A stretch of DNA of 64,000 nucleotides from Bacteroidales bacterium. Lineage in GTDB: Bacteria > Bacteroidota > Bacteroidia > Bacteroidales > Paludibacteraceae. Of this stretch, positions 17,034-24,904 are shown one piece after another (position 1 is the first letter of the stretch; each line of letters begins with the position of its first letter). The stretch is from positions 62,001 through 126,000 of the forward strand of contig SUXE01000005.1 of assembly GCA_015061115.1 (NCBI GenBank). Direction: 5' to 3'. Made by a program: the position numbers and the translations under genes. The notes below the pieces were generated by a model. That model did no database searches. It was not told the origin of the DNA and saw only the letters and a program-made list of their open reading frames with translations.

Positions 17034-19565
17034 ATGATTGATTTTAAGCAAAAATTAAAAGAAAACAAGGTAGAAAAAACTATTTCTCCGATAGAAATAT
17101 ATAATAAACTAGATAGAAGTGCTGCGGCTTCGGGCCCTTTGCGAAAGATTCAAGAGAAAGTGCTTTCGGAGTGGTACGAAAATCATTTTAATGATAGAGA
17201 TATTATTGTTAAGCTTCATACAGGTCAAGGTAAAACATTGATTGGGTTATTGATGCTTCAAGCAAAACTTAATGCTGGTAAAGGACCGTGTTTGTATGTT
17301 TGTCCTAATATTCAACTTGCTCAGCAAGTGGAACTTGATGCAATTAAGTTTGGTATAAATTATTGCTCTCTAGGTCAAGGAGATTCTAATATTCCAACTG
17401 ATTTCATAGAAGGAAAGAAAATTTTGATTACATATGTACAAAAGGTTTTTAATGGCCGTTCTATATTTGGTTTAGACACGAAGGGAGAAATTGTAGGCAC
17501 ATTTCTTTTGGATGATTCACATGCTTGTATTGATTCCATAAAGAATGCGTTTTCTATGAGAATAGAACGACAATCATCATTATTCAAAACATTTATGGAG
17601 ATGTTTAAGGGATCATTGATAACACAAGGAGAAGGCGATTATTACAAAATTTTAGGTACAGAGTCGTATTCTTCTATTATGGTAGTTCCATATTGGGATT
17701 GGATTAGAAAGAAAGGTGACGTAGTGCAGAAACTTATAGAAAAAGAAGAGTCGGACGTTAACATAAAATTCTCACTTCCCATAATTCAAAATATTCTAGA
17801 ATACTGTACAATGTATATTACAGGTAGCAGAATTGAGATTACACCAGACTATGTGCCTATCGAAAGATTCACGTCTTTTTATAATGCTAAAACAAGAATT
17901 TTGATGTCAGCAACCACTCAAGATGATTCATTTTTTATCCGAGGCTTTGGTTTTTCAAAAGAGGCCATCCAAAATCCATTAACATGTTCAACGCAAGAAT
18001 GGTCGGGTGAAAAGATGATATTGTTCCCTACTATTATTTCTCAAGACTTGAATGCTTCTTCAATTAGAAATATGATAAAAGGGTATAAGGAAGACAGAAA
18101 ATATGGTATTGTGTCTCTAGTGCCGTCTTATAGAGTCGCTGATAAATGGTATGGAGATGCTAGAATTCCAAATAAAACCCAAATGAATGATACGTTAAAG
18201 TATCTTTCTAGTGGCTCATGTCCAGATATGGTGGTGTTTGTTAACAGATATGATGGCGTTGATCTTGCTGATAATAAATGCAGAGTGTTAATACTTGATT
18301 CTCTTCCTATGTTTGATTGTCTTTCTGATAGATATGAAGGTATTTGTCGACAGGATAATAAACTTACAGAAATCAAAATTGCACAGAAAATAGAGCAAGG
18401 ATTAGGACGTAGTGTCAGAAGCCAAACTGATTATAGTGTCATTATAATTCTTGGAGAGGACCTTGTGCGTTTTATGAAAACAAGTCGAACTCAGAAGTAT
18501 TTCTCTGCCCAAACTAAAGCACAGATTAGTATTGGCGAGAATGTTACCGATATGATAAGAGAGGATGCGAGCATTACTGATTCAATTAAGGTCTTTGTTG
18601 AGACAATAAAACAATGCATTAATAGAGATGAAGGTTGGAAGGAATATTACCAAGAGACAATGAACAAAATCATTCCCAATACATATAGTGAGGAGAAGGA
18701 ATCCATTATAGACCAAATAATGGATGAAAATGAAGTTGATAAAGCACTTAAATCAATGGATAATCTTAGAGCAACACGTCAAATAAAAAAATTGATAGAT
18801 AATGCAACAAATAATAATGACAAGGGCTGGTATCAACAACTACAAGCAAAATATACATTTTTGAGTAGTGAAAAGGATGCTAATGAAAAACAGTATTATG
18901 CTCATTATAATAATCCGTATATGTTAAAGCCATTAGATTTTCCATATAAGAAATTAGGCGAGATTAATACTTCCCGTATACAATTGATAAAGAATGAACT
19001 GAAAAAGTTTGCCACTTATTTTGACTTAAAACTATTTGTAGATGAAATGTGCTCAAACTTGGTTTTTGCAATTGATTCAGACGTATTCGAAGAATCAATT
19101 AAGAGATTGGGTGCGTATCTTGGTTTTGAGAGTCAGCGTCCAGACTTAGAATATAAGACAGGTCCAGATAATCTTTGGCATTTCGGAAATGGAGTTTTCT
19201 TCTTGTTTGAGTGTAAAAATGAGGTTGCCATAGACCGAGAAGAAATCAGTAAAACAGAGGTTGGCCAGATGTCCAACCATATCAATTGGTTTGAAGAACA
19301 TTATCCTGAAGCCAAATTATGTGTCAATATATGGGTTCATCCTACCAACAAAATATCTCCACTTGCAAATCTTGGGAAGATAGCCTATACAATTACTCCT
19401 GATAAACTCGAAAAGCTCCGTAGTGCAATAATAAAATATACAAATGAGTTTAAAAGTATAGATTTATCTGCAGTAAGTGATGATTTTATACAGAATTTGA
19501 TCAAGAGATATAATTTTGACAAACAATCTTTTATAAATAATTATTTGGAAGTCTGTAAAAAGTGA
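17034..19565 (+). CDS. SF2 helicase fused to a PD-(D/E)XK-like nuclease (Hna-like defence candidate)
   Basis: An 843-residue protein. The helicase part has Walker A TGQGKT at residues 63-68, a DEAD-box variant LDDSHAC with DDSH at 160-163, motif III-like MSATT and a C-terminal motif VI QGLGRSVR near 455-462. Residues about 690-760 look like a PD-(D/E)XK nuclease: GPDNLW near 709, then FFLFECKNE near 722-730 and a following Gln-containing helix. A single protein joining helicase and nuclease resembles the Hna phage-defence protein described for abortive infection; this is an assignment by architecture only. The gene is A+T-rich compared with dnaK, lies between two strong terminators, and opens the defence island. 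Confidence 0.75.
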   Translation: MIDFKQKLKENKVEKTISPIEIYNKLDRSAAASGPLRKIQEKVLSEWYENHFNDRDIIVKLHTGQGKTLIGLLMLQAKLNAGKGPCLYVCPNIQLAQQVELDAIKFGINYCSLGQGDSNIPTDFIEGKKILITYVQKVFNGRSIFGLDTKGEIVGTFLLDDSHACIDSIKNAFSMRIERQSSLFKTFMEMFKGSLITQGEGDYYKILGTESYSSIMVVPYWDWIRKKGDVVQKLIEKEESDVNIKFSLPIIQNILEYCTMYITGSRIEITPDYVPIERFTSFYNAKTRILMSATTQDDSFFIRGFGFSKEAIQNPLTCSTQEWSGEKMILFPTIISQDLNASSIRNMIKGYKEDRKYGIVSLVPSYRVADKWYGDARIPNKTQMNDTLKYLSSGSCPDMVVFVNRYDGVDLADNKCRVLILDSLPMFDCLSDRYEGICRQDNKLTEIKIAQKIEQGLGRSVRSQTDYSVIIILGEDLVRFMKTSRTQKYFSAQTKAQISIGENVTDMIREDASITDSIKVFVETIKQCINRDEGWKEYYQETMNKIIPNTYSEEKESIIDQIMDENEVDKALKSMDNLRATRQIKKLIDNATNNNDKGWYQQLQAKYTFLSSEKDANEKQYYAHYNNPYMLKPLDFPYKKLGEINTSRIQLIKNELKKFATYFDLKLFVDEMCSNLVFAIDSDVFEESIKRLGAYLGFESQRPDLEYKTGPDNLWHFGNGVFFLFECKNEVAIDREEISKTEVGQMSNHINWFEEHYPEAKLCVNIWVHPTNKISPLANLGKIAYTITPDKLEKLRSAIIKYTNEFKSIDLSAVSDDFIQNLIKRYNFDKQSFINNYLEVCKK

Positions 19566-19621
19566 TTCCAAAATCTCTATAGTTGTTGTTGATTTGTGGT
19601 AGTTGAGGATAATAAAAAAAA

Positions 19622-19656
19622 TCCCGCATGACGAAAGTCATACGGGACTTTTTTTG
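19622..19656 (+). terminator. Terminator of helicase-nuclease gene
   Basis: An 11-bp stem, TCCCGCATGAC with GTCATACGGGA and one mismatch, closes a GAAA tetraloop and is followed by eight T. Confidence 0.9.
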
Positions 19657-19806
19657 TTTTATGAGGTGATGAGTGGGGAGAAGATTTATTATATGAATAA
19701 TGTTGCTCAAGTTGTTGGGTAAACATTATTGTTTATTTGTTTTCAAATTCTTTGTCCGAAGGTATCTTAATTTTTCAGATGGCGTCGGATAAATGATCTT
19801 GCCATC

Positions 19807-20841
19807 TTAAACATTCGAGTCATCTTCGAAAGGAAGAGCATCCATATATCTGTCGAAATCACTTTTAAACAGGCGGTCTTGTATAATACGGTACTTTTCA
19901 AATTCCGTTTCTGCATGTTCTTTTGCTTGTTCGGCTGTAACTCGCCCAGTCGTTTGTAGAACTTCGTTGCCACCTGCAGCCAATATGATGTCTATCTGTT
20001 TTGCCCAATCTTCCATGGTCATTGGAATATGTCGTTTGGCCATTCTTTCTGCCAATTCAAGTACACCATTCACCAACTGTCCCATGTCTGCCAGTTCTGC
20101 CTCTTTGTGATAGTTCTTGGCAATCACCACATCTGTCTTTACGATTTTACCATTTGGTGCATTTTCCCATGAAGTCAATCCCATGTGATCCTGCTCTGCG
20201 TCGGCTCGTTCTACAATTAGTTCTGCAGCTGTTCGTCCGTGAACGGCAAAATGCATCTTGTTCTTCATCATTTTGAAGAACATCCGAGTAGTTGGTGCAT
20301 CTCTATTGTAGTCAACGGCAGTGGAGTAGATATCTGTCAGTTTTTGGTAGAAACGTCGCTCAGAGAGACGAATCTCTCGTATCTCGGCTAACAGATGTTC
20401 GAAATAATCTTCGCCAAGGAACGAGCCATTCTCCATTCTCTTTTTATCCAATACATATCCACGTATGGCGAACTCTCGCAATACACTCGTAGCCCACTGA
20501 CGGAATTGTGTCGCACGGATGCTATTCACACGATAGCCCACGCTGATAACTGCATCAAGGTTGTAGAACACAGTTTCTCGTTTAACTTGCCTATTACCTT
20601 CCATTCGAACTATTTCCATTTTGGAAACAGTTCGCTCTTCTATAAGTTCTCCCTGCTCATAAATGTTTTTAAGGTGTTTGCTGATAGCAGGTATGTTCAC
20701 ATCGAAAAGTATCCCCATTGCCTTCTGGGTACACCATACTGTTTTATCTTTGTAGAACACTTCCACACCCTGTTCCTTTCCTTCTATCTGGAATATAAGG
20801 AACTCAGCTGTACTGTTTCTTATTTCTTTTCTATTTGCCAT
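19807..20841 (-). CDS. RhuM family protein
   Basis: A 344-residue protein with the RhuM (virulence protein) pattern: VFYKDKTVWCTQKAMGILFDVNIPAISKHLKNIYEQGEL, then YNLDAVISVGYRVNSIRATQFRQWATSVLREF, and a C-terminal Fic/DOC-like-length helical half (FFKMMKNKMHFAVHGRTAAELIVERADA). RhuM genes were first seen in a Salmonella pathogenicity island and are common beside restriction and defence genes, but their biochemical role is not established. The N-terminus looks like a winged-helix/Kila-N type DNA-binding unit. It is convergent with the helicase-nuclease and downstream of the R-M operon, from which a 241-bp gap separates it. Confidence 0.85.
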   Translation of the reverse strand: MANRKEIRNSTAEFLIFQIEGKEQGVEVFYKDKTVWCTQKAMGILFDVNIPAISKHLKNIYEQGELIEERTVSKMEIVRMEGNRQVKRETVFYNLDAVISVGYRVNSIRATQFRQWATSVLREFAIRGYVLDKKRMENGSFLGEDYFEHLLAEIREIRLSERRFYQKLTDIYSTAVDYNRDAPTTRMFFKMMKNKMHFAVHGRTAAELIVERADAEQDHMGLTSWENAPNGKIVKTDVVIAKNYHKEAELADMGQLVNGVLELAERMAKRHIPMTMEDWAKQIDIILAAGGNEVLQTTGRVTAEQAKEHAETEFEKYRIIQDRLFKSDFDRYMDALPFEDDSNV

Positions 20842-21082
20842 GAGATGCTATGTTTTTTTTGTTGATCCTGCAAATTCTCCAACAGGATATTGGTGCCATA
20901 CCATTTTTCCGAAAGTATTAAATTTTTTTTAATTACATCGGACAAATGGTTGTTTTTTCCTCATTCTCCCCCAATAATTTTCTCCATATTCCCACGTCAA
21001 CCTTTTCCGATATTTTCGCCATTTCGATAGTATTTATGATCTTATCGTATAAAGACGGAGTATTTATTCAGCGACGGAATTG

Positions 21083-21490
21083 TCAGAATCCTTTTTCAAT
21101 CTCCTCCACAAACTCCTTTGGCAGGATTACGTTTTCCATACTTATCGCGTCTGCAAACAGTGGTCCGATCTCTTCAACTTTGAAACCAGCGATACCACAG
21201 GCGATCTTAGTCACGTAGAATTTGAATTCAGGATGTGATTTGGCACAGTTCAGGAAATTCTGCACTTTTCCTGCGATATAGTCCACTCCGCCCTCCATGG
21301 TAGGCAGGGCATAACACTGTCCTGTGAGACCTTCGCCGACTCCCCATTCAGCTCCAAATTTTTTGTTGGCGACGCGAGCCGCACCACCTCCGTGAAAGCC
21401 ACGTATGTTGCTTCCAAACACGAAAATCTCGTTTGTGTTAAGTTCAGTTATAAACTCAGGTGTGAATTCTCTGTTGTATTTCATAATCAT
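21083..21490 (-). CDS. Macro-domain-like protein (A1S_2505 family)
   Basis: A 135-residue protein. Its N-terminal half reads IFVFGSNIRGFHGGGAARVANKKFGAEWGVGEGLTGQCYALPT, the nucleotide-binding pattern of a macro-like fold known from phage non-structural A1S_2505 proteins; FYVTKIACGIAGF is the conserved C-terminal strand and glycine loop. Macro-type folds bind ADP-ribose or related nucleotides, and some remove ADP-ribose. The start codon overlaps the NUDIX stop by 4 bp (21487-21490), so it is the last gene of the R-M operon. This coupling suggests a shared nucleotide-related task, but the substrate is unknown. Confidence 0.75.
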   Translation of the reverse strand: MIMKYNREFTPEFITELNTNEIFVFGSNIRGFHGGGAARVANKKFGAEWGVGEGLTGQCYALPTMEGGVDYIAGKVQNFLNCAKSHPEFKFYVTKIACGIAGFKVEEIGPLFADAISMENVILPKEFVEEIEKGF

Positions 21491-22017
21491 TTTTTTAGTA
21501 GGGTTATAATACCTTTGTCAGCTGGCAACCATTTCACAGAATCCAGATCCTTCTGTCGCAGCCAACTGGCATCCTCATGCTCAAGCAGTTGAGGCTCACC
21601 AGACGATAGCGTGCACATGAAACATTGCATCGACAGATGGAAATTAGGATAATCATATTCGACGGTGGTCAACAGTTCGCCGACTGCAATCTCACAGTTC
21701 AGCTCCTCACGTATTTCACGGCGGATAGCGTCCTGAGAATTTTCACCGGGCTCGATCTTGCCACCAGGAAATTCCCACCATCCTTTCCAGTCGCCATATC
21801 CACGTTGGGTGGCGAATATACGACCTTCATCATCATGAATTATTGCGGCTACGACGTGTATGGTTTTCATAGAATGAGTGATTGTTCTGTCATACCAATA
21901 TATATTAGCATCTTTGCAGCAACAATCATATGTCATGGGACATCCTAATCCTTCATTTCCTGGACATTGGTTCGAATGGTCGCAATTTTTACATTTTTCT
22001 ATATGTTGATTTCCCAT
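21487..22017 (-). CDS. NUDIX hydrolase with N-terminal Cys-rich extension
   Basis: A 176-residue protein. The NUDIX box is complete at residues 86-106 (G86, E92, R100, E101, E104, E105) and the sequence around VVAAIIHDDEGRIFATQRGYGDWKGWWEFPGG matches MutT-type (d)NTP pyrophosphohydrolases. Typical relatives begin at the residue-50 Met. Here an in-frame 49-residue extension carries seven cysteines (9, 12, 18, 26, 32, 33, 34) and two histidines, which could bind zinc or an iron-sulfur cluster. The long start at 22017 lies 4 bp after the methyltransferase stop, which favours the extended form. Its downstream neighbour overlaps by 4 bp. Confidence 0.85.
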   Translation of the reverse strand: MGNQHIEKCKNCDHSNQCPGNEGLGCPMTYDCCCKDANIYWYDRTITHSMKTIHVVAAIIHDDEGRIFATQRGYGDWKGWWEFPGGKIEPGENSQDAIRREIREELNCEIAVGELLTTVEYDYPNFHLSMQCFMCTLSSGEPQLLEHEDASWLRQKDLDSVKWLPADKGIITLLKK

Positions 22018-22021
22018 ACAT

Positions 22022-23845
22022 TCAGCAGTTCGATTCCATCATCGACAAAATATTTTCCATTGTGGTATCTGTAAATGTCCTCCAAATTTCAAGAGTTATT
22101 GGTTTGTAATCGTCAAAAAGTTGTTTGACAAATTCTATTTCAAATATGAGACGGAAATCGTTTTTGTCCTCATCTGGTTGGCCTTCTTTGCGAGTTCCTA
22201 CACGTGCAGTTTTGATGAGATAGAGGTCTCGAATGCCTTTTTGCTGTATATATGGCATAAAATAATACAATTTATTTAGTGCCACTGTTGATGGAAACTT
22301 TTTGCCTGTATAGTATATCTTAGCGGACTGTTCAATAAATTGTTCAATGTTATCTTTTTTTACAAGACATATAAGGCAGTTTTTTGTTGTGTCAATTAAA
22401 CCCTTTTTTGTTTTTCTGTATTCAAAAGGTTCTTCACGAACAATATGATTTTCCACAATTGGGTTGTCTTCGTATTGTTCGAAGAGATCAAAAAGACTGA
22501 GTTGTCTATATGTTTTCTGAATTGACGAGGTTTGACTTTTTTTATCCTTTTTAACAATAAGTTGAGATTGATCGTGCATGATTTTTTTTATAGCATCTCT
22601 GCAATCTTCAGTTTGGGAAGGGAAGATTGTTTCTATATCATTAAAAAGGCGGATAAGTGAACGCCCAATTGCCCATGCAAGATTTACAGGAACAGCATTC
22701 CCTATTTGTTTATATTTCTCAGTCATTGTGCCTTGGAATTGCCAATTGTCTGGAAATGTTTGTATTCGTGCATATTCTCGGACACTTAGTGGACGAGTTT
22801 CAATAGGATGGCAACGTTCTGTTTGTTTTTGACATGGAGAACAGGTAAGTGTTAAAGATGGTTCGTCAAGAGATAATCTACGAGCCATACCTGTTTTTCC
22901 TCCTCCTAACAACCAGCTACCTCCCATATATTCTTGTGCTATTTTATCGGGAAGATTGCGCCAATCTCCTCCTTGAGGAACAAGATCTAAAACTTTCTTT
23001 TTCTTGTCTGGATATAGTACTCCTTCGGATTTTGGTACGTCACAATCATATATCACGCTTTTGTAAAATGCATCTCTTAATGTTAGAATTCTCTTATATG
23101 GGGATGGCCAATGGAATTGTACGTGTTTGGCAATGTCATTCCTTATTGCAATAAGTATTAATCGTTCTCTTTTTTGTGGAACTTGAAACATTATGGCTTT
23201 AAGTACACGAGGTTCTACAAGTGTATATCCTAGTTCTGCAATAGTGTTACATATTGTTGTAAAAGTTCTGCCATTATCGTGAGATATTAATCCTTTGACA
23301 TTCTCTCCCATAAATACTTTTGGCCTGATTTCTTGAACAGCACGTGCAAGTTCAAAAAATAAAGTTCCTCTTGTATCATTAAATCCGGCACCTTTACCCG
23401 CATATGAAAAAGCTTGACAAGGGAACCCTCCAGACAAGAAATCGATTTTTCCTTTTAAAGGAGTAAAGTCAATATGACGGACATCTCCTTCAATAACGTT
23501 CCATTCAGGTTTATTTGTTTTTAGCGTTTTGCATGCTGATGTCTCAAATTCATTTAGTAAGACGTGATGAAATCCTGCCATGGACATTCCAAGAGCTAAT
23601 CCTCCACCTCCAGCAAAAAGTTCTACAGAATTGAATTCTCTTAATGGTGTAATGTTGAACTCTTCATCCCACTTTGTTTCTAACATAGACTGAACTTCTG
23701 GAATTTCTTTCAAATCTTCCATGTCAAAACCATGTACACCGTTAGATGTGTGTGATGCATACAATCCATTTTTTGCCCATCGTTGAACGGTATAGTTTGA
23801 TGTCCCGAGAAGTGCGGCAAGATTATTTTCGGAGATAAACGTCAT
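22022..23845 (-). CDS. DNA (cytosine-5)-methyltransferase with N-terminal HTH
   Basis: A 607-residue C5 methyltransferase, the protecting enzyme of a type II R-M system. Motifs are complete: I VELFAGGGGLALG (74-86), IV with catalytic Cys in GGFPCQAFS (PCQ 142-144), VI ENV (181-183), VIII QKRER (224-228) and X GNAVP (382-386); the target-recognition region lies between VIII and IX, about 235-345. Residues 1-50 form a MerR-like HTH (LAALLGTSNYTVQRWAKNG ... GVHGFDMEDLKEI), as in methyltransferases that repress their own operon. Residues 401-607 are an unrecognised extra domain. Only 2 bp separate it from the restriction gene upstream and 4 bp from the NUDIX gene downstream. Confidence 0.95.
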   Translation of the reverse strand: MTFISENNLAALLGTSNYTVQRWAKNGLYASHTSNGVHGFDMEDLKEIPEVQSMLETKWDEEFNITPLREFNSVELFAGGGGLALGMSMAGFHHVLLNEFETSACKTLKTNKPEWNVIEGDVRHIDFTPLKGKIDFLSGGFPCQAFSYAGKGAGFNDTRGTLFFELARAVQEIRPKVFMGENVKGLISHDNGRTFTTICNTIAELGYTLVEPRVLKAIMFQVPQKRERLILIAIRNDIAKHVQFHWPSPYKRILTLRDAFYKSVIYDCDVPKSEGVLYPDKKKKVLDLVPQGGDWRNLPDKIAQEYMGGSWLLGGGKTGMARRLSLDEPSLTLTCSPCQKQTERCHPIETRPLSVREYARIQTFPDNWQFQGTMTEKYKQIGNAVPVNLAWAIGRSLIRLFNDIETIFPSQTEDCRDAIKKIMHDQSQLIVKKDKKSQTSSIQKTYRQLSLFDLFEQYEDNPIVENHIVREEPFEYRKTKKGLIDTTKNCLICLVKKDNIEQFIEQSAKIYYTGKKFPSTVALNKLYYFMPYIQQKGIRDLYLIKTARVGTRKEGQPDEDKNDFRLIFEIEFVKQLFDDYKPITLEIWRTFTDTTMENILSMMESNC

Positions 23846-23847
23846 TG

Positions 23848-24564
23848 TTATAGTCCTCCTTTTGTTTTTATTTCGTCTGCAATCTCATTTACTTTATCTA
23901 AAATGAGTTTGCTGCCGTCAATGCCATCTTCTTCAACCACTTCTCCAAACGCTTTTGAAAGACAAAAGTAAAAATTTTTGTCTCCTGTAAGTCTTTCCCA
24001 AAATTCAGCTCCACACATTACTGGATAATGGGCATTTATTGCTTTGTAAAAAGCTGAAAGGTTCTCTTTCTCTCCATACATTACTCCAACAATCAGATCG
24101 TCAAACTGTAATCCCATTCTGTCCAAACGAGATTTGTTCATTAAATATTTGAAATGTCCAAGTACAGTCACAATATCGTCTTTATTTATCGTTTGTGGTC
24201 CTGCTTTACATTGACAGTATTTCCGTCTGCCGTCTATAGCATCGATAAATTCAATATCTATGCCATCTATACCAGATGCACCACCTACAACTTCTTGTAA
24301 TTGAGATATGAAGATTTGAATGTTTTGACCAAAACTTGTGTTTAAGCTAGTCCCCAAAATACGAGGGTATACGAGAGCTTTGGCTAAACTTATAGGTTCT
24401 GTATCACCGCATAAAAAAGCAGCAAGGTAGTTGATTAAAAATGGATTTATGTTGAAACTGTTAAGTTGTAACTTTCTTAAATTTTTTATGTGATTAGGAA
24501 TGATAATTGAGCGAAAATATTCTTTTCCGCTGTTGATAATGGCTTGCTTTTGCTGATTGTTCAT
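23848..24564 (-). CDS. Type II restriction endonuclease, PmeII/EcoO109I family
   Basis: A 238-residue protein that matches the EcoO109I/PmeII restriction-enzyme family as I remember it: INPFLINYLAAFLCG, then ALVYPRILGTSLNTSFGQNIQ, and the catalytic core IDIEFIDAIDGRRKYCQCKAGP followed by INKDDI. In this core the usual PD-(D/E)XK second acidic residue appears as Gln (CQCK). EcoO109I cuts RGGNCCY sites; the specificity of this enzyme cannot be read from sequence. It is the first gene of the R-M operon and its stop is 2 bp before the methyltransferase start. Confidence 0.88.
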   Translation of the reverse strand: MNNQQKQAIINSGKEYFRSIIIPNHIKNLRKLQLNSFNINPFLINYLAAFLCGDTEPISLAKALVYPRILGTSLNTSFGQNIQIFISQLQEVVGGASGIDGIDIEFIDAIDGRRKYCQCKAGPQTINKDDIVTVLGHFKYLMNKSRLDRMGLQFDDLIVGVMYGEKENLSAFYKAINAHYPVMCGAEFWERLTGDKNFYFCLSKAFGEVVEEDGIDGSKLILDKVNEIADEIKTKGGL

Positions 24565-24639
24565 AGTAACTTTTATTTTTATGTGATGTAGTCTTTTTTA
24601 ATCGAAGATATTTTAATTATAATCTCAAGATAGCCTTAT

Positions 24640-24858
24640 TTAATATACAAGATTCCAGGAGACATGCTTGTATAAAGTATCTTCGTTGTCAACCATAATG
24701 TCGTATGACGGAATATTAGGCTGTTCGAATGTTCCGTTTGCATCAACAATGAAAATTATCCCTTTTTTAATGGAGTTTCCGCAACGAAAAGAAACTTCTT
24801 CTCCTATGGAATGAAGTTTTTCTTGTGAATAGTTTTCTCGTTGTTTTTTTTCTGTCAT
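24640..24858 (-). CDS. Small hypothetical protein next to R-M operon
   Basis: A 72-residue acidic protein with a compact beta-rich middle (IGEEVSFRCGNSIKKGIIFIVDANGTFEQ ... SYDIMVDNEDTLYKHV). I have the impression of similar small proteins in Bacteroidales, of unknown function, but cannot name a family. It lies 75 bp before the restriction gene on the same strand, where a controller protein is often found, yet no HTH is visible. Confidence 0.55.
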   Translation of the reverse strand: MTEKKQRENYSQEKLHSIGEEVSFRCGNSIKKGIIFIVDANGTFEQPNIPSYDIMVDNEDTLYKHVSWNLVY

Positions 24859-24904
24859 TGTTTGCTTTTTGTTTAAAGGGCGGGATTCAAGCCCACCCTA
24901 TGTT

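Noticed and set aside
17034-19565. Hachiman defence pair
   Set aside because: Hachiman needs a HamA (DUF1837) partner beside the helicase; none is present on either side.
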